Source: Mycolicibacter sp. MU0102
GTDB lineage: Bacteria > Actinomycetota > Actinomycetes > Mycobacteriales > Mycobacteriaceae
Reading direction: 5' to 3'
Assembly (NCBI RefSeq): GCF_963378105.1
Contig: NZ_OY726398.1
Coordinates: forward strand, 3,100,001-3,164,000
DNA: 64,000 nucleotides
Under the pieces are notes generated by a model. It was given only the letters and a program-made list of their open reading frames with translations. It was not told the DNA's origin and did not search any database. The position numbers and the translations under genes were made by a program. Position 1 is the first letter of the stretch, and the number at the start of each line of letters is the position of its first letter. Below are positions 34,453 through 43,790 of the stretch, piece after piece.

Positions 34453-35931
34453 GTGGCCACGATCAGCACCCCGCAGTACCTGATCGACCAGGCCAAACGC
34501 CGGTTCACCCCGTCGTTCAACAACTTCCCGGGTATGGCCGCGCTGGAAAAACGGCTGTTGAACATGGAGTTCCCCGAGAAGAAACTCGCCGAGCCGCCCC
34601 CGGGCAGTGGACTCAAGCCGGTCCTCGGCGATTCCGGGCTGCCGATCCTGGGGCACATGGTCGAGGTGCTGCGCGGCGGGCCCGATTACCTGATGCACAT
34701 GTACCAGACCCAGGGCCCGGTGCTGTTCGGCGATTCGCCCGTCTTGCCGGCCGTCGCGGCACTGGGACCCGATGCGACGCAGGTCATCTACTCCAACCGC
34801 AACAAGGACTACTCGCAACAGGGCTGGGTCCCGGTGATCGGGCCGTTCTTCAATCGGGGCCTGATGCTGCTGGATTTCGAGGAACACATGTTCCATCGGA
34901 GGATCATGCAAGAGGCGTTCGTACGGCCGCGCCTCGCCGGCTACGTCGAGCAGATCGACCGGGTCGCCTCCCAGGTGATTGCCAACGACTGGGTCACCGA
35001 TGACGCGCGCTTCCTGCTTCACCCGGCGATGAAGGAGCTCACCCTCGACATCGCCGCGCTGGTGTTCATGGGACACGAACCCGGCACCGACCATGAGCTG
35101 GTCACGAAGGTCAACAAGGCGTTCACCACGACAACCCGGGCCGGCAACGCACTGATCCGAACCAGCGTGCCGCCCTTTACCTGGTGGCGTGGCCTCAAGG
35201 CGCGTGAGCTCTTGGAGACCTACTTCACCGCCCGGGTCCGGGAGCATCGAGGCAAGGAAGGCAACGACCTCCTCACCGCGCTGTGCTACGCCGAGGACGA
35301 GGACGGCAACCGGTTCTCCGACACCGACATCGTCAACCACATGATCTTTCTGATGATGGCCGCCCACGACACGTCGACGTCCACGGCCACATCAATGGCC
35401 TATAACCTCGCGGGCAACCCAGACTGGCAGCAACGCTGCCGCGACGAATCGACTCGCCTGGGCGACGGGCCGCTCGACATCGAATCTCTGGAGAAGCTGG
35501 AATCGCTCGATTTGGTGATGGACGAATCGATCCGCCTGGTGACACCGGTGCAGTGGGCAATGCGCCAGACGGTCCGCGACACCGATCTACTGGGCTACTA
35601 CATCCCCAAGGGCACCAATGTCATCGCCTACCCCGGAGTGAACCATCGCCTTCCCGAATTGTGGACGAACCCAATGAAATTCGACCCAGAACGGTTCACC
35701 GAACCGCGTAACGAGCACAAACAGCACCGCTACGCGTTCAATCCGTTCGGCGGCGGCGCGCACAAGTGCATTGGAATGACGTTCGGCCGCCTCGAAGTCA
35801 AGGCGATCTTGCACCGGCTGCTGCGCCGGTACCGGCTGGAGTTGCCGCACCCCGGCTACCAAACACGCTGGGACTACGGCGGCATGCCCATTCCGATGGA
35901 CGGGATGCCGATCGTCTTACGCCGGCTTTAG
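34453..35931 (+). CDS. CYP136-family cytochrome P450, copy 2
   Basis: This is a 492-residue paralogue of the P450 at 32752-34227. GTG 34453 aligns with the start of copy 1 and has AAGGAG upstream; an in-frame GTG at 34447 is the alternative. Motifs are MMAAHDTSTST, DESIRLVTPV and FGGGAHKCIGMTFGR. Differences cluster in the middle (for instance the substrate-recognition regions LVTPVQWAMRQ and FNPFGG), so the two may differ in substrate. It has its own operator-promoter at 34371. Confidence 0.92.
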   Translation: MATISTPQYLIDQAKRRFTPSFNNFPGMAALEKRLLNMEFPEKKLAEPPPGSGLKPVLGDSGLPILGHMVEVLRGGPDYLMHMYQTQGPVLFGDSPVLPAVAALGPDATQVIYSNRNKDYSQQGWVPVIGPFFNRGLMLLDFEEHMFHRRIMQEAFVRPRLAGYVEQIDRVASQVIANDWVTDDARFLLHPAMKELTLDIAALVFMGHEPGTDHELVTKVNKAFTTTTRAGNALIRTSVPPFTWWRGLKARELLETYFTARVREHRGKEGNDLLTALCYAEDEDGNRFSDTDIVNHMIFLMMAAHDTSTSTATSMAYNLAGNPDWQQRCRDESTRLGDGPLDIESLEKLESLDLVMDESIRLVTPVQWAMRQTVRDTDLLGYYIPKGTNVIAYPGVNHRLPELWTNPMKFDPERFTEPRNEHKQHRYAFNPFGGGAHKCIGMTFGRLEVKAILHRLLRRYRLELPHPGYQTRWDYGGMPIPMDGMPIVLRRL

Positions 35932-35937
35932 GCCTGG

Positions 35938-36405
35938 TCAGCCCGCCGTCAACAGCCGATTCACACACGTGACGATGGCATCCACGGCCGAGGCGCCGGC
36001 GTCGGGCGCGAAGCCCACCGCCCACGCTGCCGCCCGGCCGTTGGACCCGTGGATGAACGTCGCGATCTCGGTGCCGCAGACGAGCTGATGAAATCCTAGG
36101 ATTTCCAACGTGATTCCACGTTCGTACAGCATCTCGGTCAGTGCGGCCAGCGGGCCGTGCGCCGCTGCGGTGCACGTGCCGGTCCGGTCTCCGAGGGCGA
36201 TCGTCGCCTGGTAGGTGCGGCCCTGGAGCCCCAGCCGGGTCGCCGGCCGATCGGCGTCCAGGCAGCGCCAGCGGCCCAGCCGCAACGGGCCGGCACAGCG
36301 CCCGTAGCTGGCCACGAAACCGTCCCACGTGAGCTGGGCGCCCGGGTCACGCAGTTCACGTGGGAGTCGGGTGTCGAATCGGTCTGCGAAGGATGTGTTG
36401 GCCAT
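35938..36405 (-). CDS. Stand-alone LeuA allosteric (dimerisation) domain protein
   Basis: This 155-residue protein resembles only the C-terminal regulatory domain of 2-isopropylmalate synthase: YQATIALGDRTGTCTAAAHG-like beta strands, then GPLAALTEMLYERGITLEIL, a histidine turn and AIVTCVNRLL. The TIM-barrel catalytic domain is absent. Such a domain binds leucine in LeuA. Upstream on the same strand are a leader peptide rich in Leu and Val codons and a strong hairpin, which point to branched-chain amino acid control. A leucine sensor or LeuA-partner role is inferred. Confidence 0.7.
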   Translation of the reverse strand: MANTSFADRFDTRLPRELRDPGAQLTWDGFVASYGRCAGPLRLGRWRCLDADRPATRLGLQGRTYQATIALGDRTGTCTAAAHGPLAALTEMLYERGITLEILGFHQLVCGTEIATFIHGSNGRAAAWAVGFAPDAGASAVDAIVTCVNRLLTAG

Positions 36406-36455
36406 GGTGCGGTCTTTTCTGCTCGAGGAGAGCGACCGACGGGAGTAGCTTCCGA

Positions 36456-36496
36456 CCCACAGCGGGGGGTCGGTCTGGATCAGACCCCGCTGCGGG
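36456..36496 (-). promoter_or_regulatory. Attenuator-like hairpin of the LeuA-domain gene
   Basis: In the transcript, CCCGCAGCGG pairs with CCGCTGTGGG (10 bp with one G-U), and an inner GGTC pairs with GACC around a 7-nt loop. The stem overlaps the end of the leader peptide frame (36480-36524), so a ribosome position on the leader could melt or allow it. It lies 51 bp ahead of the LeuA-domain start. Confidence 0.6.
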
Positions 36497-36524
36497 TGCC
36501 GGCTACTACAACTAGATAACGCAT
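36480..36524 (-). CDS. Branched-chain leader peptide
   Basis: This is a 14-codon frame reading MRYLVVVAGTRSGV then TGA, preceded by GGGGGA five bases before the ATG. The run Leu-Val-Val-Val uses CTA, GTT, GTA and GTA, all rare in this high-GC genome, as expected if stalling at low charged tRNA is the signal. Its stop lies inside the following hairpin. Control of the adjacent LeuA-domain gene by attenuation is inferred. Confidence 0.6.
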   Translation of the reverse strand: MRYLVVVAGTRSGV

Positions 36525-36595
36525 GATGTCCCCCAGGCTAGTAGCGCCTCCGCTGGGCGCGCAACGCATTTTATGGACTGGCGTCGAGATCGATA

Positions 36596-38332
36596 TCAAT
36601 TCAAGATGCGGCGAGCCACGTTGGTGGTCACCAGGTCCAGCAGTTCGTCGCTGCGGCCGGCCAGGATGGTCCGGATCGCGTAGAGCGAGAAGCCTTTGGC
36701 CTGTTCAGCGGTGATCGCCGGTGGGATCGACAGTTCCTGGCGGGCGGTGACGACATCGACGACGGCTGGTCCGTCGTAGGCCAGCGCCTCGGTCAGGGCC
36801 GCTTCCAAATCGGCCGGCCGCTCCACCCGGCGCCCGAACATGCCCAGCGCCGTGGCGACGGCGCCGAAGTCGGGATTGTCCAACTCGGTACCGAAGTTGA
36901 CGATGCCGGCGGCCTTCATCTCCAGTTCGACGAAGTTCAGCGACGAATTGTTGAACACGATCACCTTGACCGGCAAACGATTCTGCGTCAGGGTCAGCAA
37001 CTCGCCGAACAGCATCGCCAGACCACCGTCGCCGGCCAATGCGACAACCTGTCGCTTCCGGTCGATGGACTGCGCGCCGATCGCGTGTGGCAGCGCGCAT
37101 GCCATGGTGCCGTGGTTGAACGACCCGATCAATCGCCGTCGTCCGTTCATGGTGACGTAGCGCGCCGCCCATACCACCGGGGACCCGACGTCGACGGTGA
37201 ACACCGCGTCATCTGAGGCCAACCGATTAGCTACCGCAGCAACATATTCGGGGCGTATCGGAGTGCGGTCTCGATCGTTGGACGCCAGCGAGTCGAGCCG
37301 CTGGCGGGTCTTGCGGTAGTGCTTCAGCGACCTTTCCAGGTGGCTGCGGTCGTTCTTACTCGCCAGCAATGGCTGTAACGCGGCGACCGTGTCGGCAACC
37401 GTGCCGAGCAGTCCCAGATCGATCGGGGTGCGTCGGCCCAGGTTTCGACCGCGAATGTCGACTTGAATGATCTGCGCACGATCGGGATAGAACTGCTGGT
37501 AGGGAAAGTCGGTGCCGAGCATCAGCAACACGTCGGCTTCCCGGATCGCCTTGTATCCGGACGCAAAACCGAGCAGTCCCGTCATACCTACGTCGTAGGG
37601 ATTGTCGTACTCGATGTACTCCTTGCCGCGTAACGCGTGCACGATCGGCGCTGCCAAAGTGTGCGCCAGCTCCATCACCTGGTCATGGGCCCCGGCAACC
37701 CCCGCACCGGCCAAAATGGTGACGTTGGCGGCTGAGTTGAGCATGGCCGCCGCTGCCCGCAACCCCTGCTCGTCGGGTCGGCAGACCGATCCTGTGGGTC
37801 GCACCGGGCGCGTCCCCCAGGCGGTCTCGTCGAGACGGTGGCCGAAGATCTCGCCCGGAACCACCACGACGGCGACGCCGTTCTCCTCGACCGCCGCACG
37901 CATAGCCAGCTCCAGGATGCGCGGCGCCTGCTCGGGGGTGCTGACCAGCTCGCAGTAGACGCTGCACTCGCGAAACAGGTTCTGCGGATGGGTTTCTTGG
38001 AAGTAGTCGGAGCCGACCTCGGCCAGCGGGATATGGGCGGCGATCGCCAGCACCGGCACCCGGCTGCGCTGCGCGTCGAACAGCCCGTTGATCAGGTGCA
38101 GGTTGCCCGGTCCGCAACTACCGGCACACACCGCCAAACCCCCGCGCAGCGCCGCCTCCGCGGCGGCCGCGAACGCAGCGGTCTCCTCGTGGCGCACCTG
38201 TTCCCAGCCGACGTCGCCGGCGCGGCGGATCGCGTCGGTAAGCCCGTTAAGGCTGTCGCCGGGTATCCCAAAGATGCGCTGCACCCCGCTGCTCTTGAGG
38301 ACGGTAATGACATGGTCTGCGACGGTTGCCAT
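36596..38332 (-). CDS. poxB: TPP-dependent pyruvate dehydrogenase/oxidase, PoxB-like
   Basis: This is a 578-residue thiamine-diphosphate enzyme that likely decarboxylates pyruvate, to acetate with quinone or to another acceptor. The N-terminal PYR domain has the conserved Glu in RHEETAAFAAAAEA (near residue 49). A central FAD/ADP-binding-type domain follows. The PP domain has ALAGDGGLAMLFGELLTL through VFNNSSL (GDG...NN, near residue 430). It is related to acetolactate synthase, but length and the HPQNLFRECSVYCELV region favour PoxB. It lies 71 bp upstream of the branched-chain leader on the same strand. Confidence 0.85.
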   Translation of the reverse strand: MATVADHVITVLKSSGVQRIFGIPGDSLNGLTDAIRRAGDVGWEQVRHEETAAFAAAAEAALRGGLAVCAGSCGPGNLHLINGLFDAQRSRVPVLAIAAHIPLAEVGSDYFQETHPQNLFRECSVYCELVSTPEQAPRILELAMRAAVEENGVAVVVVPGEIFGHRLDETAWGTRPVRPTGSVCRPDEQGLRAAAAMLNSAANVTILAGAGVAGAHDQVMELAHTLAAPIVHALRGKEYIEYDNPYDVGMTGLLGFASGYKAIREADVLLMLGTDFPYQQFYPDRAQIIQVDIRGRNLGRRTPIDLGLLGTVADTVAALQPLLASKNDRSHLERSLKHYRKTRQRLDSLASNDRDRTPIRPEYVAAVANRLASDDAVFTVDVGSPVVWAARYVTMNGRRRLIGSFNHGTMACALPHAIGAQSIDRKRQVVALAGDGGLAMLFGELLTLTQNRLPVKVIVFNNSSLNFVELEMKAAGIVNFGTELDNPDFGAVATALGMFGRRVERPADLEAALTEALAYDGPAVVDVVTARQELSIPPAITAEQAKGFSLYAIRTILAGRSDELLDLVTTNVARRILN

Positions 38333-38410
38333 TTCGCGTCCTCCTCACCACGTTCCAGGGTGCGCAGAATGCCAGCACAGCCGGCGTGTCACTGTGCAAA
38401 CACGCTCCCC

Positions 38411-38438
38411 CGCGAGCTGGAGGTGCCCCCAGCTCGCG
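38411..38438 (-). terminator. Hairpin downstream of fadE22
   Basis: A perfect 10-bp stem (CGCGAGCTGG at 38411-38420 and its complement at 38429-38438) encloses an 8-nt loop. It follows the acyl-CoA dehydrogenase stop and precedes the poxB start, so it likely ends the fadE22 transcript. No U-tract follows. Confidence 0.55.
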
Positions 38439-38450
38439 TCATGGGGAACG

Positions 38451-40625
38451 CTACTTGATCAGCGGGTCGCGGGGCATCCCCAGAATTCGCTCGGCGATCT
38501 GGTTGCGCGTCACCTCCGAGGTGCCGCCGGCGATCGCGATACCGCGCGCCCCCATCACCATCCGGCCGGCCATTGCGCCCGGCCCGTCATCAAGGGCGAC
38601 GTCCGGACCCAGCAGCGCCGCGCCGATGGCCGCACCATCGCCCATGTGCTCGGCGAGCTTGAGTTTGGTGACGTTGCCCTCGGGTCCGGGGCCGGCGCCG
38701 GCGATGCTGCGCGCCACCCGGCGCAGGTTCAGCAGCCGCAACGCGTGCTCGTCGGCGACGAACCGGCCGATCCGCGCCGCGGCGTCGGCTACGGAATTCC
38801 GGTGCTGCTGAGCCAGTGCGATCAGCCGCTGGTCGACCCCGGCGGTGTAGGAGCCACCACCGCCGATGCTGACCCGCTCATTGCCCAAAGTCGCGCGGGC
38901 CACCTTCCAGCCCTCGTTGACCTCGCCGACGACGTCCTCATCGGGAACGAAGACGTCGTTGAAGAACACCTCGTTGAACTCCGACCCGCCGGTGATCTGG
39001 CGCAACGGCCGCACTTCGACGCCGGGCGCCTTCATGTCGACGATCACCATGGTGATGCCGGCGTGCTTGGGGACGTCGAAGTCGGTGCGCACCGTGGCCA
39101 GGCCGCGCCGGCACAGGTGCGCACCGGAGGTCCACACCTTCTGGCCGCTGATCTTCCAGCCACCCTCGACCCGGGTCGCCTTGGTCTTGACCGCGGCGGC
39201 ATCCGATCCGGCGGCGGGCTCGGAGAACAGCTGGCACCAGATCTCTTCCTGGCGCAGCGCCTTCTCCACGAATCGCTCGATCTGCCAGTCGGTGCCCTGC
39301 TGAATCAGCGTCAGGATCACCCAGCCGGTGATCGAGTAGTCGGGCCGCTGGATTCCGGCGGCACTGAATTCCTGCTCGATCACCAGCTGCTCGACGGCGT
39401 CGGCCGCCCGGCCCCACGGCTTGGGCCAGTGCGGCATGACGTAGCCGGTCGCGATCAGCTTGTCCAGCTGGTCTTCGGTGGCCAACGCCGCGATTTCGGC
39501 GGCGTCGGCGTGGATCCGGGTGCGCAGCTCCTCGGCCTCGGGCGGCAGGTCCAGGCTGTTGGCCCGGGTGATACCGGCCGAGGCGCTCTCGAAGACGGAC
39601 AGGGCCGGTGCGTCGCCGCCGAACAAGGCCTGCACTGTCAGGGCCCGGCGCAGCTGCAGGTGCGCGTCGTGCTCCCAGGTGTAGCCGATACCGCCGTGCA
39701 CCTGGATGTTGAGCTCGGCGTTGCGCACGTAGGCGGGGAACGCCAGCGTGGCGGCTACCGCGGCGGCCAGCCGGAAGGCGTACTCGTCCTCGCCATCAGC
39801 CCGAGCGGCATCCCAGACCGCGGCGATTGCCGATTCGGCGGCGACCAGCATGTTGGCGCAGTGGTGCTTGATGGCCTGGAAAGTGGCGATGGTGCGGCCG
39901 AACTGTTCGCGCACCTTGGCGTACTCGACCGCCGAGTCCGTGCAGTCGGTCGCGCCGCCGACCGCTTCGGCGGCCAGCAGCACCCGGGCGCGCGCCAGCG
40001 CGGACTCGCGCCCGCCGGCCAGGATGTCGTCGGCGCTGACGCCGACACCGGTCAGCGTCACGCGCCCGGACCGGCGGGTCGGGTCGAGGTTGCCGGGCAC
40101 GTCGACATTGACCCCGGCGCGGTCGCGTTCGAGCACCAGTACGTCCTCGCCGGCGGCCACCAGCAGCACATCGGCCAGGCCCGCGCCCAGCACCACCCCG
40201 GCGTCACCGGAGGCCACTCCGCCGTCCAGGACCAGGCCTCCCGGGCCACCGGCCAGTCCGACCCCGGCGGTCACCGAACCGTCGATCAGTCCGGGCAGCA
40301 GGCGGGCCTGCTGCTCGGGGGTGCCGGCGGCGGCGATCACCGCTGAGGCGATGACGGTCGGAACGAACGGACCCGGGGCAACTGCGCGACCCAGCTCCTC
40401 GATCACCACCACAAGTTCGGGCAGCCCGAAACCGGAGCCGCCGTGCTCCTCGCCGATATGCAGGCCCAGCCAGCCCAGGGAGGCCAGTTCATTCCAGAAC
40501 GGGGGCCGAGTCTCCTCGGCGGCGTCCAGCAGCGTACGCGCCGCCGAGCGGGCCTTCTGTGCGGTCAAGAATCCGCGGGCCACCTCGGCAAGTTCGCGGT
40601 GGTCGTCGGTCAATCCAATGCCCAT
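38451..40625 (-). CDS. fadE22: Two-domain acyl-CoA dehydrogenase, FadE22-like
   Basis: This is a 724-residue fusion of two acyl-CoA dehydrogenase domains, a size typical of mycobacterial FadE22, FadE6 and FadE34. The first half (residues 1-350) is less conserved. The second half carries the flavin and substrate motifs CQLFSEPAAGSDAA, GQKVWTSGAHLCRRG and a C-terminal AGGTSEVTRNQIAERILGMPRDP. The gene is FAD-dependent and acts in beta-oxidation of fatty acyl or sterol side-chain thioesters. Position near cstA and cyp136, as Rv3061c is in M. tuberculosis, favours FadE22. It is followed upstream by an SDR gene on the same strand, 21 bp apart. Confidence 0.85.
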   Translation of the reverse strand: MGIGLTDDHRELAEVARGFLTAQKARSAARTLLDAAEETRPPFWNELASLGWLGLHIGEEHGGSGFGLPELVVVIEELGRAVAPGPFVPTVIASAVIAAAGTPEQQARLLPGLIDGSVTAGVGLAGGPGGLVLDGGVASGDAGVVLGAGLADVLLVAAGEDVLVLERDRAGVNVDVPGNLDPTRRSGRVTLTGVGVSADDILAGGRESALARARVLLAAEAVGGATDCTDSAVEYAKVREQFGRTIATFQAIKHHCANMLVAAESAIAAVWDAARADGEDEYAFRLAAAVAATLAFPAYVRNAELNIQVHGGIGYTWEHDAHLQLRRALTVQALFGGDAPALSVFESASAGITRANSLDLPPEAEELRTRIHADAAEIAALATEDQLDKLIATGYVMPHWPKPWGRAADAVEQLVIEQEFSAAGIQRPDYSITGWVILTLIQQGTDWQIERFVEKALRQEEIWCQLFSEPAAGSDAAAVKTKATRVEGGWKISGQKVWTSGAHLCRRGLATVRTDFDVPKHAGITMVIVDMKAPGVEVRPLRQITGGSEFNEVFFNDVFVPDEDVVGEVNEGWKVARATLGNERVSIGGGGSYTAGVDQRLIALAQQHRNSVADAAARIGRFVADEHALRLLNLRRVARSIAGAGPGPEGNVTKLKLAEHMGDGAAIGAALLGPDVALDDGPGAMAGRMVMGARGIAIAGGTSEVTRNQIAERILGMPRDPLIK

Positions 40626-40646
40626 GGGGAATCTCCTGGCTTTCGT

Positions 40647-41405
40647 TTACTTGGGGGCGAACCGCTGCCCGGCGTCGAGCCGCAGGCATTGTCCGTTAAG
40701 CATCGGGTTGTCGACGACAGCGGCAACCAACTTGGCGAACTCCTCGGGCCGGCCGAGGCGCTTGGGGAACGCGGCGTCCTTGGTCAAGGCGCTGGCGAAC
40801 TCCTCGGGAATGCCCTTGGTCAGGCCGGTGGCGAACAGGCTCGGCGCGATCGCCAGTGCCCGGATGCCCACCGAACCGAGGTCGCGAGCCATGGTCAGGG
40901 CCATACCGGCGACGCCCGCCTTGGCGGCGGTGTAGGCAACCTGGCCGATCTGGCCTTCGAAGGCCGCGATCGACGCCGTGTTGATGATGACGCCGCGCTC
41001 CTCATCTTCGGGCTCGTTGGTGCTCATGTGCGCGGCGGCCAGCCGGCTGATGTTGAACGTGGCGATCAGGTTCAGGTCGATCACCGCACGGAAGGACTCC
41101 AAATCGTGCGGTCCGGACTTGGACAGGGTGCGCTTGGCGATACCCCCGCCGGCCGTGGTGACGATGACGTGCAGCCCGCCCAGGCCCTCGACCGCCGCGG
41201 CCAGAGTCTTCTCGGTGGCGTCGAAGTCGGTGATGTCCACCGGGTAGAAGGCACCACCGAAGCCGTCCGCGACCTGCTTGCCCTCCGAGCCTTCCCGGTC
41301 GAGCACCGCGACGTCCGCCCCGCCGGCAGCCAGCAGCTCCGCGGTGGCGCGGCCCATTCCGGAGGCGCCGCCGACGATGATGACCTTCTTACCGTTGATG
41401 TCCAT
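40647..41405 (-). CDS. Short-chain dehydrogenase, 3-hydroxyacyl-CoA type
   Basis: This is a 252-residue SDR. Motifs are VGGASGMGRATAELL, TTAGGGIAKR, INTASIAAFEGQIGQ (catalytic Ser) and YTAAKAG (Tyr and Lys), ending in the HSD17B10-like region RFAPK. Its neighbour in the same operon is an acyl-CoA dehydrogenase, so a role in beta-oxidation (3-hydroxyacyl-CoA to 3-oxoacyl-CoA) is likely. ATG 41405 is the start. It is divergent from cstA; in the 117-bp gap AATCTAG occurs twice, 13 bp apart (41432 and 41450), possibly an operator. Confidence 0.87.
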   Translation of the reverse strand: MDINGKKVIIVGGASGMGRATAELLAAGGADVAVLDREGSEGKQVADGFGGAFYPVDITDFDATEKTLAAAVEGLGGLHVIVTTAGGGIAKRTLSKSGPHDLESFRAVIDLNLIATFNISRLAAAHMSTNEPEDEERGVIINTASIAAFEGQIGQVAYTAAKAGVAGMALTMARDLGSVGIRALAIAPSLFATGLTKGIPEEFASALTKDAAFPKRLGRPEEFAKLVAAVVDNPMLNGQCLRLDAGQRFAPK

Positions 41406-41522
41406 GCAGACTCCTTCGCCGCCGTTACTGGAAATCTAGTAGTTGAGAATCTAGGACAAGTTATCGTTCCGCTCGGAAACCGCTGCCCCTCGGGCATCAG
41501 AGAAGGCCCCCAGGAGGTACCC

Positions 41523-43790
41523 GTGGCCGCACCGACGGCGCCAGAGGTAGTCGAGCGACACGACGGGCCGGTGACCTATGTGCACACCGATCCCGAGCTG
41601 CCCGCGGTGGCGGTCATCGACCGCTCCCCCATCTCAGCACGGCACAAGATGGTGTTCGGTGCGCTGGCGGTCGCGGGGGCGGTGGCATGGGCATCGATCG
41701 CATTCGCCCGCGGCGAGGCGGTGAACGCGGTGTGGTTCGTGATCGCCGCGGTGTGCACCTACGTCATCGGATTCCGTTTCTACGCACGGTTTATCGAGCG
41801 CAAGATCGTGCAACCGCGCGACGACCACGCCACGCCCGCGGAGATCTTCGAGGACGGCACCGACTATCTGCCGACCGATCGGCGGGTGCTCTTCGGCCAC
41901 CACTTCGCGGCAATCGCCGGCGCAGGCCCGCTGGTCGGTCCGGTGCTGGCCACGCAGATGGGCTACCTGCCGGGGACCATCTGGATCATCATCGGCGCGG
42001 TGATCGCCGGCTGTGTGCAGGACTACCTGGTGCTGTGGTGCTCAGTGCGCCGACGGGGTCGCTCCTTGGGACAGATGGCCCGCGAGGAGTTGGGCGTCGT
42101 CGGCGGTGCGGCCGCGATCATCGGCGTGCTGGTCATCATGGTGATTCTGATCGCGGTACTGGCACTGATCGTGGTGCGGGCGTTGGCGGTCAGCCCCTGG
42201 GGCGTGTTCTCCATCGCGATGACCATTCCGATCGCCCTGTTCATGGGGTTCTATCTGCGGTTCCTGCGGCCAGGCCGGGTGTCCGAGGTGTCCCTGATCG
42301 GAATCGTCGCGTTGCTGGGTGCTGTCGCAGCAGGCAAGTGGGTCGCCGAAACCTCTTGGGGTGTCGCATGGTTCACGTTGTCCCCGGTGACATTGTCCTG
42401 GTGCATCATCGGTTACGGTTTCGCCGCCTCGGTGCTGCCGGTGTGGTTGCTGCTGGCGCCACGCGACTATCTGTCGACGTTCATGAAGGTCGGCACCATC
42501 ATCCTGCTGGCCATCGGCATCCTGGTTGCGCGGCCACTGATGGCCGCACCGGCCGTCTCGGAGTTCGCCCGCACCGGCGAAGGACCGGTGTTCGCCGGGT
42601 CGCTGTTCCCGTTCCTGTTCATCACGATCGCGTGCGGCGCGCTGTCGGGATTCCATTCGCTGATCGCCTCGGGCACCACCCCGAAACTGCTCGAAAAAGA
42701 GAGCCAGATGCGGCTGATCGGCTATGGCGGCATGCTCACCGAATCCTTCGTGGCGGTGATGGCGCTGATCACCGCATCGATCCTGGACCAGCACCTGTTC
42801 TTCACCCTCAATGCGCCGGTCGCCGCGACCGGCGGCACCGCCTCGAGCGCCGCCGCTTACGTCAACGGGCTCGGGCTCGGCGGGACCCCGGTGACCGCCG
42901 AGCAGATCACCGAGGCCGCCACCGCGGTCGGGGAACAGTCGATCGTGTCTCGCACCGGCGGGGCCCCCACCCTGGCGCTGGGAATGGCCGACGTTTTGGG
43001 GCGGGTGTTCGGCGGACCGGGCCTCAAGGCCTTCTGGTACCACTTCGCGATCATGTTCGAGGCGCTGTTCATCCTGACCACCGTCGACGCCGGCACCCGG
43101 GTGGCCCGATTCATGCTCTCGGACGCGCTGAGCAACCTCGGCGGACCGCTGCGCCGGCTGTCCAACCCGAGTTGGCGGATCGGGGCGTGGGTGTGCAGTC
43201 TGGCCGTGGTCGCCGGGTGGGGTTCGATCCTGTTGATGGGCGTCACCGATCCGCTCGGCGGGATCAACACCCTTTTCCCGTTATTCGGTATCGCCAACCA
43301 GTTGCTGGCCGCGATCGCGCTGACGGTGGTGACGGTGATCGTGATCAAGAAGGGCCGCGGGACCTCCGGCCTGAAATGGGCGCTCATCCCAGGCATTCCG
43401 CTGCTGTGGGATCTGACGGTCACCATGACCGCCTCATGGCAGAAGATCTTCTCCGGCGATCCGCGGGTGGGCTACTGGACGCAACACTTCGCCTATCGAG
43501 CCGCCGAGCGGGCCGGCGAGACGTCGTTCGGATCGGCAGCCAATCCGGCGCAGTTGCACGACGTCGTCCGCAACACGTTCATCCAGGGAACTTTGTCGAT
43601 TGTGTTCGCCTCGCTGGTGGCGGTGGTGGTCGTGGCCGCAATTGTGGTGTCGCTACGGGCGATTCGCGGAGCGGCGTCGACCTTCGAGCCGCCGCCGGTG
43701 CCATCGAAGCGATTCGCGCCTGCCGGGCTGATCCCCACCGCGGCCGAACGAAAGGTGCAGGAGCAATGGAACGCCCGCTGCGCGGATTAG
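41523..43790 (+). CDS. cstA: Carbon starvation protein CstA
   Basis: This is a 755-residue multi-spanning transporter that takes up pyruvate or peptides in starvation. GTG 41523 has AGGAGGT five bases upstream. After a cytoplasmic N-terminus come many membrane helices and the CstA core: DDHATPAEIFEDGTDYLPTD, GHHFAAIAGAGPLVGPVLA, GYLPGTIWIIIGAVIAGCVQ. The C-terminal region has the conserved GTRVARFMLSDALSNLGG. It is followed by the usual small YbdD partner, overlapping by 25 bp. Confidence 0.95.
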   Translation: MAAPTAPEVVERHDGPVTYVHTDPELPAVAVIDRSPISARHKMVFGALAVAGAVAWASIAFARGEAVNAVWFVIAAVCTYVIGFRFYARFIERKIVQPRDDHATPAEIFEDGTDYLPTDRRVLFGHHFAAIAGAGPLVGPVLATQMGYLPGTIWIIIGAVIAGCVQDYLVLWCSVRRRGRSLGQMAREELGVVGGAAAIIGVLVIMVILIAVLALIVVRALAVSPWGVFSIAMTIPIALFMGFYLRFLRPGRVSEVSLIGIVALLGAVAAGKWVAETSWGVAWFTLSPVTLSWCIIGYGFAASVLPVWLLLAPRDYLSTFMKVGTIILLAIGILVARPLMAAPAVSEFARTGEGPVFAGSLFPFLFITIACGALSGFHSLIASGTTPKLLEKESQMRLIGYGGMLTESFVAVMALITASILDQHLFFTLNAPVAATGGTASSAAAYVNGLGLGGTPVTAEQITEAATAVGEQSIVSRTGGAPTLALGMADVLGRVFGGPGLKAFWYHFAIMFEALFILTTVDAGTRVARFMLSDALSNLGGPLRRLSNPSWRIGAWVCSLAVVAGWGSILLMGVTDPLGGINTLFPLFGIANQLLAAIALTVVTVIVIKKGRGTSGLKWALIPGIPLLWDLTVTMTASWQKIFSGDPRVGYWTQHFAYRAAERAGETSFGSAANPAQLHDVVRNTFIQGTLSIVFASLVAVVVVAAIVVSLRAIRGAASTFEPPPVPSKRFAPAGLIPTAAERKVQEQWNARCAD

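Noticed and set aside
38088..40346. Long plus-strand open frame of about 750 codons opposite fadE22
   Set aside because: It mirrors codon bias of the acyl-CoA dehydrogenase gene, has no recognisable domain and is rich in Arg, Gly and Asp.
41432..41456. Two AATCTAG repeats before cstA as a sterol-regulator site
   Set aside because: Neither copy forms the inverted repeat of the known mycobacterial sterol regulators.
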